64,000 nucleotides of DNA, taken from positions 126,800,255 to 126,864,254 of the forward strand of contig CM069432.1 in NCBI GenBank assembly GCA_035610365.1. Reading direction: 5' to 3'. The translations under genes were made by a program, and so were the position numbers. The notes beneath the pieces were generated by a model. That model ran no database searches, was not told the DNA's origin, and was given only the letters and a program-made list of their open reading frames with translations. This DNA is from Aquatica leii. Taxonomy: Eukaryota; Arthropoda; Insecta; Coleoptera; Lampyridae. Below, piece after piece: positions 11,755 to 24,111 of the stretch (the first letter of the stretch is position 1; each line of letters begins with the position of its first letter).

Positions 11755-14496
11755 ATGTCGTTGCATAGTGAGAGTGTTGATGTGACTACTGCTAGTCATT
11801 GTTGCGTCTATGCAAATTGCCAAAATACAAGAAAAAATACAGCAAACATAAGTTTTTTTAAATTTCCAATTAAAAATACTGTGCGTTGTAATACTTGGAT
11901 TATAAATAGTGGTAACGTGTTATTACTGAACATTGATAAAGATAAATTAAAAAATAAACTTTTGTGTGAAAAACATTTTTTACCTTCTTGTTTTCGCGGT
12001 AATGTTTTAAAAAAAACCTTGCATGCATATGCAGTACCAGTTAAATATAATTTTGTAAGTGTCGATAATAACTCAATAAATACATTATCAATTTCATCAT
12101 TAGAACCTAATTCATGTGCTACAAGCGAAAAACTAGAGGTCAATAAATGTAGCAGCCCTAAAACTTTTATTACCGATCGAACAAACAAAAAATTGAAAGT
12201 AAGTTACGAGTTATTAAACAGCCCAGAACAAAGTTTGTGTACAAATTCTAATCGAAATCGCGATCTTACAAATAGTGTCGATGTTAGTGTGGATGATATC
12301 ACTGAAATGCATTTTCCTAGTGATGCTCAAAATAGTTCAATAATAAATAAAACAATTACTAAATTACAACATAGCTTAAGAAAAAAAACTCTTGCAAACT
12401 CAAGACTTAAAAAAAAAGTGGTGTCCGTTTGTTTTAAATCAACTTTATAGACAACACACTCAACAATAAATCATTCGCAGTTAGAACATTTATTAAAATG
12501 CAATGCTGCCACCGCAAAAGAACACCATGGACTTCAGCCGAAAAACGAATTGCTCTTTCTTTGTATTATAAATCGCCTAGTAATTATAAGTTTATGATTA
12601 GTTTAGGTTTTATTCTTCCTAGCGTAACAACAATTCGATTTTGGTTGAGAATTAATAATTTAAGAACTGGAGTAGATAATAATTTAGTTGAAAAATTAAA
12701 TGAGAAAGTTAAACAAATGTCAAACAACGAACGACAATGCGTTGTAATGTATGACGAGATTACCTTAAAACAAGGTTTAGATTATAATCATTTTCACAAT
12801 TTCATCGAAGGTTTTGAAGACTTCGGTGAATTAGGTAGGAATCAAAAATTTGCTAATCAAGCTTTATTATTTTTTGTAAGAGGTTTATTCATTAATTGGA
12901 AAATACCGCTTTGTTATTATGTATCCCATGGTTAAATGTGGAATAATAAGTTTATTGTTGAAAGAAGTTTTGCAAAAATTACAAGACATTAAATTAGTTC
13001 CAAGAATAATAGTTTGTGATCAGGGAAGCAATAACAGAAAAGCATTAGCGATATTAGGGGCCACAAAGGATAATGTAAAAATATTATTTAATGGAAGTAC
13101 AATATACACTTGCTTTGATGTTCCACATTTAATTAAAAGTTTACGAAACAATTTTATGAATACTAACTTAACGATGCTTGTCAACGAGACTGAGATTTCT
13201 TGGTACGATTTTGTAAATACTTATAGAATAGATAGAAGTAGTAATTTAACTAGATTAATGTTAAAAATAACAGATATTCACGTGAATCTATCAAGCTTTC
13301 AAAAAATGAGAGTTAAATATGCCGCACAAGTATTCAGCAATTCGGTAGCTGCCGCAATTTCAACTTGCGCCGATACTGGAGAACTTAAATCCAATACCGC
13401 TAAACACACGGCAGCATTTATTAAACGTATAAACAAAATTTTTGATTGTTTAAATAGTAGAGTTGTGAAGGAATCTAATCCGTACAGATGCTCTTTATCT
13501 ATTTACAATACATTTACATCAAAATTCTTAATTGAATCTTTAGAATATTTTCAGAGCTTCCGAGTTTTTGAAAAAGGTCAAATAAAAAATAATATTTATT
13601 GCATAGACGGATTTCAATGGACAATTAGAGCCGCACTGGAATTGTGGGAATCCCTTACTGCCGAAGGCTACAAATTTTTGCTAACTAGTCGAATCAACCA
13701 AGATCCCATAGAAAATATGTTTTCGGTAATCAGAAATAGAAACGGTTACAATGCTCAACCCACAATTAAACAATTTCGAATAGCATTACAGCACAACATG
13801 CATATTCGCTTACAATCCCCTATCGAAGGCGCTAATTGTGAAATAGATGTAGACAACTTTGTAAACCTAGATTACGACAAAGAAAAGGTTGAAAAAATAA
13901 AGTCTAAATTTCATTCAGAAGTTGTATTTGTAAATAGAGAAATTGCTGAACTAGGAAATCAGTTAAATGTTGATGATAGTATATTAACAAAAATAAATAC
14001 AAGTATAGAAACGATCAGATTACAAACTTGTACAAATGTTTATGAAGCAGGTTATTTGTGTTACAATTTTAAAAAAAAATATGATTGTAATGAATGTAAA
14101 ACTGCGTTTGTAAATTGTAATCAAAATATTGATGACAAATCCCAATTGTTATTGTTACACAAAAACTATGGTTTAAATGAAAATTTTAATTATTTAATGA
14201 AACCCACATCTGAATTTGCGGATATTGTTACATTTTTACTCCATACTTTTAACTTTTTTTTTAATAAATTTAAACTCCAATATAGTATTAAGGCAGATAT
14301 TGCAAATGCTTTAAAAGTTAAAGTGCAAGACAAATATAATTGGTTAAACAAATGTATAGATCATAAAATATTTATTATAGAAAATTTAGTTAAAATTAAA
14401 TTGTATAGATCAATAAGATGGGAAAAAAATTTAAAAAAACCAATAAAATCGAGCTATAAACCTCACCGCAAGATTAAAATATTATCCGAAATGTAA
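11755..14496 (+). pseudogene. P-element-type transposase with THAP domain (THAP9-like), three broken frames
   Basis: The start ATG at 11755 (context AACCATGTC) is preferred over 11725 because the THAP domain begins just after it. The first part (to 12450) shows the C2CH zinc-binding pattern (CCVYANC ... LCEKHF) and the AVP box (AVPVKYNF), then a basic coiled-coil-like segment ending in LRKKTLANSRLKKKV. A TAG stop and a frameshift follow. The second part (12498-12935) has the first catalytic Asp in MYDEITLKQGLDYN. A further frameshift near 12925 leads into 12919-14496, with the second Asp in VCDQGSN, the insertion domain, and the catalytic Glu in NQDPIENMFSVIRNRNGYN. All RNase H-like catalytic residues remain. 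P-type transposases bind DNA through THAP and cut and paste their element in the nucleus. The copy looks recently inactivated; sequencing indels are an alternative. Confidence 0.9.
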
Positions 14497-15512
14497 GGCA
14501 TAATTATTTATATTTATATCTATAATATTATAGTTTTAGAAAATGTTAATTATTTAGATGTAGTTAACTATTCGTATTTTTTTTTCAATAATGTATAATT
14601 ATTAATCAGTAGATTCTATATTTTTGTAAACAATGTACGATAATTTATTAGTACAATGTAAATAATAATGATGATTAAATTGTAAAATAATTTTTGATTT
14701 GGTTGAACAATAATAACATTTTATTGATTATTGTAATAAATACTTTGCAGTAAGTTTTTGTATGTTAATTGTGCAATTGTTTTAATTTACTGTTCATTTA
14801 TTAATTTTACACAATCAATAAATTATAACATGTCATTTAGCTATTAATTTCTCACGATCAGCGTGTTTCAATTTTGAATGGTAACTTACAAAATACTTAA
14901 ATACGGCCCACAAACATACTCTTACAAAAAAAAACTAGTTACTTGTTCATTTTAACAAAATTCCGCAATACAATAGCCTGGCGCTAGCGCACGGCATGCA
15001 TGTTTTGGGTAACGGGTATCGAAGGGAAAGGGGAAGTACAATGTGTATTTTAATATTGCAGTTGTCAGTCTTTTAGAATACTTTAGTCAATGATATAGTG
15101 TAGGCAAATAAATTGTTGTAAGATTTTATGCACAAGCTGTCAACCGCGCGCAAAACGTGAGAACGTCTTAAAACCGGTAAGGTAGGAGATGACAAAAATA
15201 AAAATAAGGATACATGTTCGTTAAGAATAAAGAAATTTATGTAAATTACGTTTTATGTGGTTTTTTTGTATTATGTATATCTTCGGATTATGGCCGCGAT
15301 TAAATAATATTACATGTGAATAAAATTGTGTTTATTGTATCTTTATTTCCTGACAACTATAATTGCCCACAATAGAAAACTTATAAAACGTTCAAATTTA
15401 ATTACCTTAGTTTATGTAAAAGTTAACACGACAGCATCGTATTTTACAAATGTGATTATATTTTGATGAATTTTTAATCGCGTATTCAATAAAAAATTAA
15501 TGAAAATGGTCA
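14497..15512. other. 3' flank of the THAP transposase; no gene seen
   Basis: A+T-rich sequence with one G+C-richer patch at about 14970-15030, containing the self-complementary GGCGCTAGCGC, and another near 15140-15190. No inverted partner for a 3' terminal repeat was found in the 5' flank. Confidence 0.4.
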
Positions 15513-15767
15513 AACAGGCGAATCACATATAAAGCAGCGTAACTTAACAATAAGTTGCAATCCATTCATTATTAATCCTTCTGAAATAATTATTTTAGCT
15601 TCTTCGACAAACGGTTGTAGATATGCTGGCAAATCAGGTGGTTTTCTATTATGCCATAATATCCGAATTGTTTTATAACTATATTTAACACAATAATTTT
15701 GCGCTTTAATAGTAGTATTGCTGTATAACTGTTTATCTCTTATTTTTATAACTGAGGCTGGGTCCTT
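15513..15767 (-). pseudogene. Transposase-derived protein fragment (LWH..KPPDLP ... LRCFICDSP type)
   Basis: An 85-codon open stretch on the minus strand, without its own ATG, reads through KDPASVIKIRDKQLY, ILWHNRKPPDLPAYLQPFVEE and MNGLQLIVKLRCFICDSPV, then a TGA. This pattern (a Trp-containing KPP segment, PFVEEA, then a hydrophobic strand leading to RCF-CD-P) recurs in transposase-domain proteins found in many copies in invertebrate genomes. I believe it is the N-terminal half of the catalytic domain of that family, but I cannot name the superfamily with confidence. The frame is closed upstream by TAA at 15768-15770, although similar-looking residues continue beyond it. Confidence 0.55.
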
Positions 15768-15770
15768 TTA

Positions 15771-16843
15771 ATTAACAGTTATATTGGAACTTCCGTTGTG
15801 AGTAATTTGATCCAGAAAGCAAAATTGTTATATAATATTACTAATACAACAATTCTATAATGTGTTTACATACTTTATTAAAACAGTTGTATGAAACAGT
15901 TCTAAATTGATAAATGACAAAGCTACATAGCTATTATAAATCAATTAATATTTGTAAAGGGTGAATCTTTTATATAAAAAAATTATATAAACGTTTACAA
16001 TACACTTTTATACTTATCATAAGCAGTTTTATAATTTTGTTGTAAGAATGTTCTAAACTTCAATATAAAAAACAATTTGGAGTAGATAACAAAATAATCT
16101 TCCAGACAACTTTAATAGAACCATGTTACATTTAGAAAGCAATAACGTAACTACAATAAAATTGAAAAGTTTTCTAACTTAAAAATTATAAAACCACTTT
16201 GTTACTTGGGCAGTCACACTCGGATTTTTTCCTGCTATTAAAAAAATAATTTATAAACAGATAGAAAAATTCTATAAAGATATTTCAAAAACAAAAAAAT
16301 GAAAATAATACAAATGAGAGATTATCATGATAGAAGATTATAGCTGGTTTCTTAACATAAAAAGCAGACATAACTCTATGTGTGCAAAACTGGTATGTTG
16401 GTATGGGATGATAACTAGACGTTTTAGTGTTTATTATGTCAAGATTTTTGTTTTTATATATTTTATTGTTTATAATTTCTGTTAAACAAAATTTATACAG
16501 ACAGGTATTATTTATCTATTAGCAAAGTGTGATTATAACTGTAAAACTAAGCGTGGTAGGAGAATTTCACTTTGCTTTTAGTTAAAAACTATAAAAATCA
16601 TACACCCATTTTTTGCTTCTCTATGAAATGTTTCTTTTAAGAATTTGATGTTATTTGCAATTAAAGCTTTTAGGTTGGTCCCAACTAATTAAATAAGTAG
16701 AGATCGACTGTTGATTTTAATTATACGGTAAATGTTGTGAGAATTGTATTTTAATCGTTTTGATGTTTTCTGTCGATTATTGTATTCTTTAATTTTTATA
16801 ATCTACAAAATTATTTGTTAAAAATTAATATAAACAAATACCA
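15771..16843. other. Anonymous A+T-rich sequence
   Basis: No supported gene, RNA or repeat was found in this stretch. Confidence 0.45.
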
Positions 16844-16844
16844 C

Positions 16845-16905
16845 TCTTTACTTCTTTGTGTTGAGACTGACCTAACTTAACAAAGTGTATTTTGTGTTTT
16901 CTATT
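16845..16905. repeat. Dispersed repeat, copy A (copy B at 48771-48830)
   Basis: The core GTGTTGA.ACTGACCTAAC.TAACAAA.TGTATT.TGTG with its TCTTTA.TTCTT leader is shared with 48771-48830 in the same orientation. About 60 bp can be aligned by eye. Its class is unknown. Confidence 0.6.
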
Positions 16906-17659
16906 ACGTTAAACTGCGATGGTAGCCAGATCAAGAACAATTAAATAAAAAAATGCATTGTAAGAAATATAAGTTTCAAATTAAAAAAATTGAAACTTTA
17001 TTATTTGTTTTCTTATGTGTGTAAAAGTATTTTTAAAAAATAACTCAAGTTTTAAACCCTCATTTTAGTGCCAAACTAATATTTTTCAATTAATTACGAA
17101 AAAAACAACACGAATGTTTTGTGTGAAAAAATCCTAATGAAATTTAACGTTCAGTGACGGTTTATGATTAATGTATAAGCATGTATTTTAGAAATTACTT
17201 TACTTAAACTGTTTGTTTTGCCAGAAAGACTTACGGGTGATTTACTTAACTTTAAAAAAACTTTTTTGCGACAACTGCGTATAAAAATTTTGTACAAGTA
17301 TGGCTAATCCTGCTTTACCTATTTTATCTAATTTTGTAATAAATTTGTTTTAAAAAATGTTAATTCCCAACTGATGTGGTATGTAGATGACTTTATAACA
17401 AGTATCACTTATTCTAAATTCACAGTTAAATTACTTTTTGCGATGTAAAACTAATCAAAGATTTTAACAGTTTACTCACAAGTTAGTACACTAAACCGAT
17501 GCCAGGTAATATGACTATTAAGTACTTATAAAAACATCCCTAGCACCAAAAAATTAACATTATTAAATCTATAAAAAAAGATTAAGCTAAATAGTTCACA
17601 ATTCTACACTAAAAACTTAAACAAAGATATTTCAAAAGAACAATTACCCAAATAACATA

Positions 17660-18170
17660 ATTAATGCTACACTGCAGCCATCAAACACTCGTAACTCAAT
17701 AATGATTTTTGACTTAATCATTAACGTACCCGGGTTGACAAAAAAACTTATTCTAATTTTAAAAACACCAAACATCCGTATAACCACATACAATAAAAAT
17801 AACATCTATAACGTGCTGTACACTAAAATTAAAAAAACAAACTAACTTGACCAACATAATGTAAATAACATCAACTGTATGAACTGCAATAAATTGTATG
17901 TAGTTCAAACTAAACAAAAAACCAATAACTGTTAAAAAATCATAAATACAATTGCACTAACAACAATTTAAATCAGCACTAATATTACACTATGTTGAAA
18001 CAGGTCATAAGTTAGATTTTACAATCCTCTAATTCTGGATATCAAACCTAATTTAAAAAAAAATTGATAGCTAAAATGATATTAATCACAAAAAAATAAT
18101 AACAACGTTAATTTTAACAATGATACACAAAACTTAATCACAATTTATAAAAATCTAATTACGAAGGTAG
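17660..18170 (+). pseudogene. Penelope-like element remnant (copy B), GIY-YIG region
   Basis: A decayed plus-strand reading shows VPGLTKKLILILKTPNIRI, then YNKNNIYNVLYTKIKKTN, and after a break NNINCMNCNKLYVVQTKQKT. These are the pre-GIY-YIG and GIY-YIG segments of a Penelope protein. They are close to copy A at 7857-8626 (shared NIRI/NIKI, TKQK and paired-Cys spacing). Several stops are present. No catalytic RT motifs or terminal repeats were found for this copy. Confidence 0.65.
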
Positions 18171-18580
18171 GGTAACGCAGAGATTTCTCAGTTACGTGTA
18201 TAAAAGTTTTATCAATTTTATTACCTTGACTTTTTACATTTGTCGCGCTTACGTTTGTTAGTGTTATAATTTATGTCTTATTTTATATGTAAATTTATTT
18301 CTGATTGTTAACAATCATGGTGACTGTTCTATAGTGTAGTTCTGGACATACCACCTTATAAGTCTAATCTGTAAGTGTCAACCTATTGTAGCTTTGATAT
18401 AATTTATAGCATTTATAAAAAAAATATCTGGTACTCACAACTAGGGTTGTAAAATCAAAAAATTAAAATTACGGGGTAAACTCCAGATTTTTGAAGAAAT
18501 TTTTGGGCTTTTTTGTAAATATGTTAATTTCGTTATGTGAGAAAACAAAACAAATATTAAAGAATTGGAAATGTTAAAAA

Positions 18581-19215
18581 CTATGGCAATTTGTTTTATA
18601 TTGTTGTGGAAACTGCATTACAGTGTTCCAGTGTTGAAAAGTCCAAATAGGACAAAACAGCTGTCTTCTATTCTCTAAGATGGTTGCTGCAATTATATAA
18701 ACAAATTTTTGCACTTGCGTAGTACAGTTAGAAATATTATGCCGCGTATAATTCAAATACATTTTTTGAAATTCGCGGTTGTAATATTTACTATCTAACT
18801 AACAACTTCATAGTTTCCTACATGTGGATTAACGCGTACGTAGCTCCGTTCCTACGAGACGGCGTTTAGCTTCAGATTTATTAATCACTTTAACACCCGA
18901 ATGGGATAAACTATGGCAACTTGTTTTATATAGTTGTGAAAACTGCACTATAGTATTCCAGTTTTGAGGAGTCCAAATAGAACGAAACAACTGTCCACTG
19001 GTCTCTAAGATGGTTTCTGCAATTATATAAACAAATTTTTTACTTGCGTAGTACAGTTAGAAATATTATGCCGCGTATAATTCAAATACATTTTTTGAAA
19101 TTTGCGTTTGTAATATTTACTATCTAACTAACAACTTTATAGTTTCCTACATGTGAATTAACTCGTACGTAGCACCGTTCCTACGAGATGGCGTTTAGTC
19201 TCAGGTTTATTAATT
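18581..19215. repeat. Tandem duplication, two copies of about 330 bp
   Basis: The segment beginning ACTATGGCAATTTGTTTTAT at 18581 is repeated from 18911 (ACTATGGCAACTTGTTTTAT) through about 19215. Shared internal landmarks include AAGTCCAAATAGGAC-like text, TATTATGCCGCGTATAATTC and CCTACGAGA.GGCGTTTAG. The copies differ at scattered positions. No coding potential is recognised. Confidence 0.85.
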
Positions 19216-20454
19216 AATTACATAACAAGGGAGAATATGCAGTGTTTCAATCCATAAGCAAATAATTGTTTTTATCTAAGATGATGTAGTTTCATACACC
19301 TAACAAACTTTATATTTTATACACGTTTATGCCATTTTGAATTCACGTTTTAGTAAATACGTCAATCAAGTTCAAACAGCACCTCTAAGAATAAATAGCT
19401 GTAACTAACATAATCGACTTCGGTTATATCGCTTGCTAATTATTTTAAAACTATTAATTTAAGCTACATCTACTAGAGAAAATTGAAGCATTGAAATTGA
19501 GCACCGAATTCTTCTATGCGACCGGCTATCTATAAACGTATATAATCAATAATACTACTTATTTTGACGTATAGACGTAAACTATGGTAGCGCTGAAATG
19601 GTTAACCAACATGATATTCTTGTAAAAGCTACGTGTTAGATTACTTCGCCGACAAGCAGCGTTTGTTGTAAAATTTTATATATTTTGAATAACGGTGCTC
19701 GTTAAATAGAAGAAGTTGGTTGTTAAAAAAAGCTGTGTCTGTAAGTTAGCAATCATTTATTTTTAAAGAAATTTGTATAAATTTATAAGTAAACATTAAA
19801 GTACAAAAGAAAGGTTATATTGTTAAAGGTTTAAAATGAAATATAATAATTTTTTGAATCAACTGGAGATGATGATGCTTTATTACTTTTAGATAAAACT
19901 GCAAAAAAATTGAATTACAACTTAATTCACCTAAACAATCAAACATTTAAATTTTTTTAAATATTAATATGTTGTATCTATACACAGTTTTACATATGTA
20001 TACGTAATATAAAATTAAAATTTTAATTAAAAATTTTTTTGGATTTTATAAATACGCTTATTAAGCGTATGAAACTTCGGTTAAAAAATAAACATGTTAA
20101 TGGTCCATGAGTTACTTACTAAACGATTTACACTGTATATACTTTTTTATAAATACATTGGATAATATAATAATAAAAATAACACACTAGTCTTGCTCAC
20201 CTAACTGATTAATATTAAAACACAAAATATAGAACATAAAACAAGAAAACGCAAGACAATTTATACACAAATCTATGATTACGATCGTAAGAATTTTATT
20301 GTATCTAAAAATTTTACTTTGATTTAAAAACAAATGTAAGTAAAATATTTATACTATAATTAGATTGAATACTGCAACTCAAAAATAACAATAATATTTA
20401 ATAAGAAACGTATTAACAAGATCAAGTACATACGTAAAAGTTTATTTTATCACT
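19216..20454. other. Anonymous A+T-rich sequence
   Basis: No gene recognised. A short near-perfect palindrome ATACGCTTATTAAGCGTAT lies near 20052-20070. Nothing else is supported. Confidence 0.45.
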
Positions 20455-21010
20455 TTGAGTGGCGCACTTGTTTTAATTTGATTTGCGGCGGGGTTTGCTG
20501 CAAAGTAGCCGTCTAGTATCTAATCACAAGAATCTTAACGGGGCTGAATAATGGGTACAAAAACTGCTAACCGGAAGATGTATTGCCGACTGGCTCAGGC
20601 GTGGGTTTCGTTGGGCAGTTGTGCGTTTTGCGGGTATACTAAAATTCGTACTCAACTTACGCGCTTCGCCAAAGGGAGACGTACAATAATAAAACTATAA
20701 AGAATAGGTTAAAAGCGCCAGATTCAATAAACGTCCAAAGGAAAGGAGAATTCGCCGAATCACACGAATTCGTAGGAGTTTCTGGTTGCATGGGTGGATC
20801 ACTAGAGACTTGAGTAAAACGGCGGATAAAACATAAGAGTGTTCAACAACCCCATTTAATTTAAATTATAATAAACTGGATTATATCTTAATTATATATC
20901 TACAATAACTAACGACACCAAAATATAACGAACGAGTTACCGGGCGTGTTTAGCGCGACTATAATGTTTGGCTTCTTCATCCGCAGTTTAAAACTGTACA
21001 AGAGCTTAGT
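20455..21010. other. G+C-richer island of unknown origin
   Basis: Two stretches (about 20460-20830 and 20935-21010) are clearly richer in G+C than the neighbours, with text such as GGCGCACTTG, GCGGCGGGGTTTGCTGC and CGGGCGTGTTTAGCGCG. Neither strand gives a long frame with a domain I recognise. It could be a retroelement terminal region, a host exon or foreign DNA; I cannot choose. Confidence 0.35.
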
Positions 21011-21070
21011 AGTGACAATAAAGGTTTAAAAAAAGAAGGTGACTAACATAAGCTTATGTATTATGATACC

Positions 21071-21122
<52 letters not shown>
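21071..21122. repeat. (AT)n microsatellite
   Basis: About 50 bp of uninterrupted TA dinucleotides directly abutting the GGCAG-type repeat that begins TGTCAAGTGGCA. Confidence 0.95.
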
Positions 21123-21125
<3 letters not shown>

Positions 21126-21376
21126 AAGTGGCATATTCCAGGACAATTTTGCATGTGAAACGGCAGATTTGAAGACATTTGTTGGGTTCAAGGACTGTCC
21201 CGGAAGATTTCTACGTTAAACGGTAGTTTCCAGGACGTCCTGGAAACTGCCTTTTTTTGGTATTGGCAGATTCCCGACCATTTTGAAATGTATATACATC
21301 GGCGATGTACATACATTTCAGATGTATGTACATCGGGTGTATATACATTCTCATTACAGGCAGATTCCAGGACATA
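21123..21376 (+). repeat. GGCAG(A/T)TTCCAGGAC-type degenerate repeat, copy 1
   Basis: The words GGCAGATT, TTCCAGGAC, ACGGCAGATTTGAAGAC and GGTAGTTTCCAGGACGTCCTGGAAACTGCC-like pieces recur at irregular spacing, including a perfect inverted pair around 21227-21251. A related block in the opposite orientation is at 55715-56015, also beginning at an (AT)n tract. A short TGTACATAC/GATGTACATC-rich subarray occupies about 21285-21350. Confidence 0.7.
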
Positions 21377-22362
21377 TAAATCTAATTTCTATATAGTGTG
21401 TTTTATCATACATCTATATACAGTGCGTACTGTTTATATAAATGTAACAAACTATATTTTATTATTCCTTGTACAATTTTTTTTTTAATTACATTAACCT
21501 TAAATTTTTTGTGGGCTATCGATAGTTTGGTGAAAGATTACTCTTGTAGTGATTTATTCACTACACTACATAAAAATTTTAAATTACAAATTATGCTGGT
21601 AGTTTTTGTATATAGCTTCTATATATTTAAATCACCTACACGTATAGTATATCATAAATATTGCATTACAAAAGGATGTCCTATTCATAAATTGTTCAAA
21701 TTGTAATTCAAATTCAAATCGCGATTTAGGGTTGAAATTGATGCAGCGTAAAGATTTAAAAGAAAGAAACTACAGTTCCCTAAAAACTAATGTAGTCTGT
21801 GGTGGCTTAAAAATTTTCATATTGGAATGACTCTCTTGCAGCATTGACTACCACCCGCCACTGCATAGATTTTATAACATTATAAATTAATGATTATAAC
21901 ATAGAGCAAAGTCAATCTTTTTCTTTTGAAGTATGCTGCAATTTTAAAAAAATATTAAACAATAAAAAGCTAGCCCATAGATTAATTTTAATTAAGAATT
22001 AGAAAAGCTTTACAAACTATAAGGGTTTCTTAACTAAAAATGTCCTTTCCAAATTTTAGCAAACATTTTGATTATTTAAAAAAGTTAGGAATCATCCTCT
22101 AATTAATAAAATTTTATCCCATTCGGATACTATACCTTCTTGCACTCGTTGAAGTACAGTTGGTTATAAATACTTGGCATAAATATGGATTGCTTTTTTT
22201 AGATAATCGATATTTTTTAATGAATGAAAAGTTGCCTCAACTAGTATGATGAATTTGCTGAAGAATTATTCCATATTTTTTGATACAACATTTATATATG
22301 TATGTGTTTTTAAGCGGATTTTGCATAAATAAATAAATAAATAACATTACAAAAACTTTTTA
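21377..22362. other. Anonymous A+T-rich sequence with an AAAT tract
   Basis: Short frames at 21288-21706 are rich in Y, F and L and overlap repeat sequence. I do not accept them as genes. An (AAAT)n run is at about 22327-22346, at the end of the hAT remnant. Confidence 0.45.
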
Positions 22363-22917
22363 TTGCGCAATTCTTGCCAAAAACGTTGACTTTTTCAACT
22401 TGGGACGCTTAATATAAGTATCACAAATTTCTTTCACATAGTATCTTAAGGGCAATATGGCTTCAATTCTACTTTCTCAACGAGTGTTACTAAGAAATTT
22501 TACTGTCAGTCTGGGTAAGTATTTCTTTAAAATGCTCCAGCGGTAAGATGTCACTGAAAACAAGTTATACATCGAGTTATACATTTCTTGAATGTTACTT
22601 TAGAAAGTCTTAGAATAGGGCAGCAAGATTTAATGAATGGTTCCCACATGGACGACTGTCCCAAACGGTACAAAAAAGACCTGACTAATAAGATCTATTT
22701 TTATTTTTTGAACTCCAACATGCATTTCTTTTATATTGGAATCATCGTCATAACCCTGGCTTCTTATGTGCTTTAACGGGATATTCCGATCACGTAATTC
22801 ATTAAGCAATGCCTCTGTTAGACCTTCACCTGTTGTACCTGTAACTGGCACTGTTGTAAAGAATTTAGACTCTTTTTGCATTTAAGCATCATGTGGTACC
22901 ATAAGAAAGAATTTCGT
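22363..22917 (-). pseudogene. hAT-type transposase remnant (ZMYM1/DUF4371-like)
   Basis: The minus strand gives FLMVPHDA, a stop, then an 83-residue open part with TGTTGEGLTEALLNELRDR, HIRSQGYDDDSNIKEMHVGV and FFVPFGT. After stops and frame changes it continues with NLFSVTSYRWSILKKYLP, LSNTR, ESRIEAILPLRYYVKEICD. This order (TGEGLT, RGQGYDNGSNM, VPCG, RW..L, NTRWESR) is that of hAT transposases of the zinc-finger MYM-type/DUF4371 group. The first catalytic region upstream of TGEGLT and the C-terminal dimerisation region are missing, and several stops are present. It is a dead fragment. Terminal repeats were not found. Confidence 0.85.
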
Positions 22918-23169
22918 TTCTTGCTTTAACTATTATTTGAGTAATTACGACAAAATCTTTTACTTAACCAATAAAGTTTGTTTATTTAACTAATTACAAA
23001 CAAAAAACTCTTTAGTTTTACAGAATCAATTCACTGGAACGAAATTGACTGTTTCTATCTGTACCCCCACATCTCCCTGCGAACATGCGCGGATTTATTT
23101 GTATTCTGATTAATTTTAACAAATCTTACTACCAACTTCATTTGTACGGTATGGCTTAAATCTGGGTAC

Positions 23170-23385
23170 AATCAAGCAGTACTTGAGTTATATTTCATAT
23201 ATTTGAGTATTGAGTACACGAGTATTGAGTACAAAAAGTAATTGAGTACAAATGTACTGAACAAAGTATAAGTACAATATACTTGATTACAAATTGACTC
23301 AGAATGAATGAGTAGAAATTACAAATTTACTCAAGGCGAATGAGTACAAGTTAATATACTTGAGTACTAACGTAATCTAAATTGT
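23170..23385. repeat. Degenerate TTGAGTAC array
   Basis: The words TTGAGTAC, TTGAGTAT, GAGTACAA and ACTTGAGT recur in both orientations over about 200 bp. Similar subterminal word clusters occur in some insect DNA transposons; here no termini were identified. Confidence 0.6.
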
Positions 23386-23468
23386 GAGTTTTGTTGTACG
23401 AATACAATTACGTCAACCATGCCTTAATGAAGTCAAATAGATGTAGCGCCAATTTTGTGTTTCTTTAG

Positions 23469-23590
23469 GGACCATCCATAAATTACGTTACAGGAATATC
23501 ATAATTTTTGGAGACCTCCTGTTCTTGTCACTGGTGGTCACATTGTGTGACCTTCTCCCCTTGGTGTGACGTCACATATTTTGCTTTTTC
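23469..23590. mobile_element. DNA-transposon end fragment (GGGACCATCCATAAATTACGT)
   Basis: GGGACCATCCATAAATTACG followed by a GGTGTGACGTCACA stretch resembles the termini of a widespread family of small arthropod DNA transposons. No opposite end or target duplication was located within a few kilobases, so it is taken as one end or a short relic. Confidence 0.4.
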
Positions 23591-24111
23591 ACAATTAGAA
23601 ATTATTGATTTAAAACAGCAAACCGTCATATAAAATAATAAGATCAGAAACAAAGAGGTCCAAATATTTCAGCAATATTTTATAAATATTACTTATTAGA
23701 AAGCATGTGTACAGACCTTATTGTTTGATTTGTATTCATAAAATAGTCAGTAATAGTAAAATAAAATAAAATCATAAACACTGAACCTTTTGTTATAATT
23801 CTGTAGCCTACTATAAATAAAATACCCATTCTCATCTCAATTTGTAATCGTCACAATAAATATTGTATAACAATTTTAATCAACATTAATTTAAAATTTT
23901 AAATGATTAATCATAAATTGATTAGCCTTTAAAAAAGTTAAAACTGCCAGCAAACTCTTTAAAAAAGACTATATAATTAGCTTTTCTTTACTGTTTTATA
24001 TAATTGTAACTCAAAATATTTAATAAACCAGAAACATAAAATTTAAATTTTACGTTTTAATTTGCAGATGTTTCTGAATCTTTGTATATGAACATATATT
24101 ATATATATATA

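Noticed and set aside
12419..12538. A spliced intron repairing the first break in the THAP transposase
   Set aside because: The possible donors near 12419 are phase 0, while the possible acceptor at 12538 needs a one-base carry-over, so no frame-preserving intron was found.
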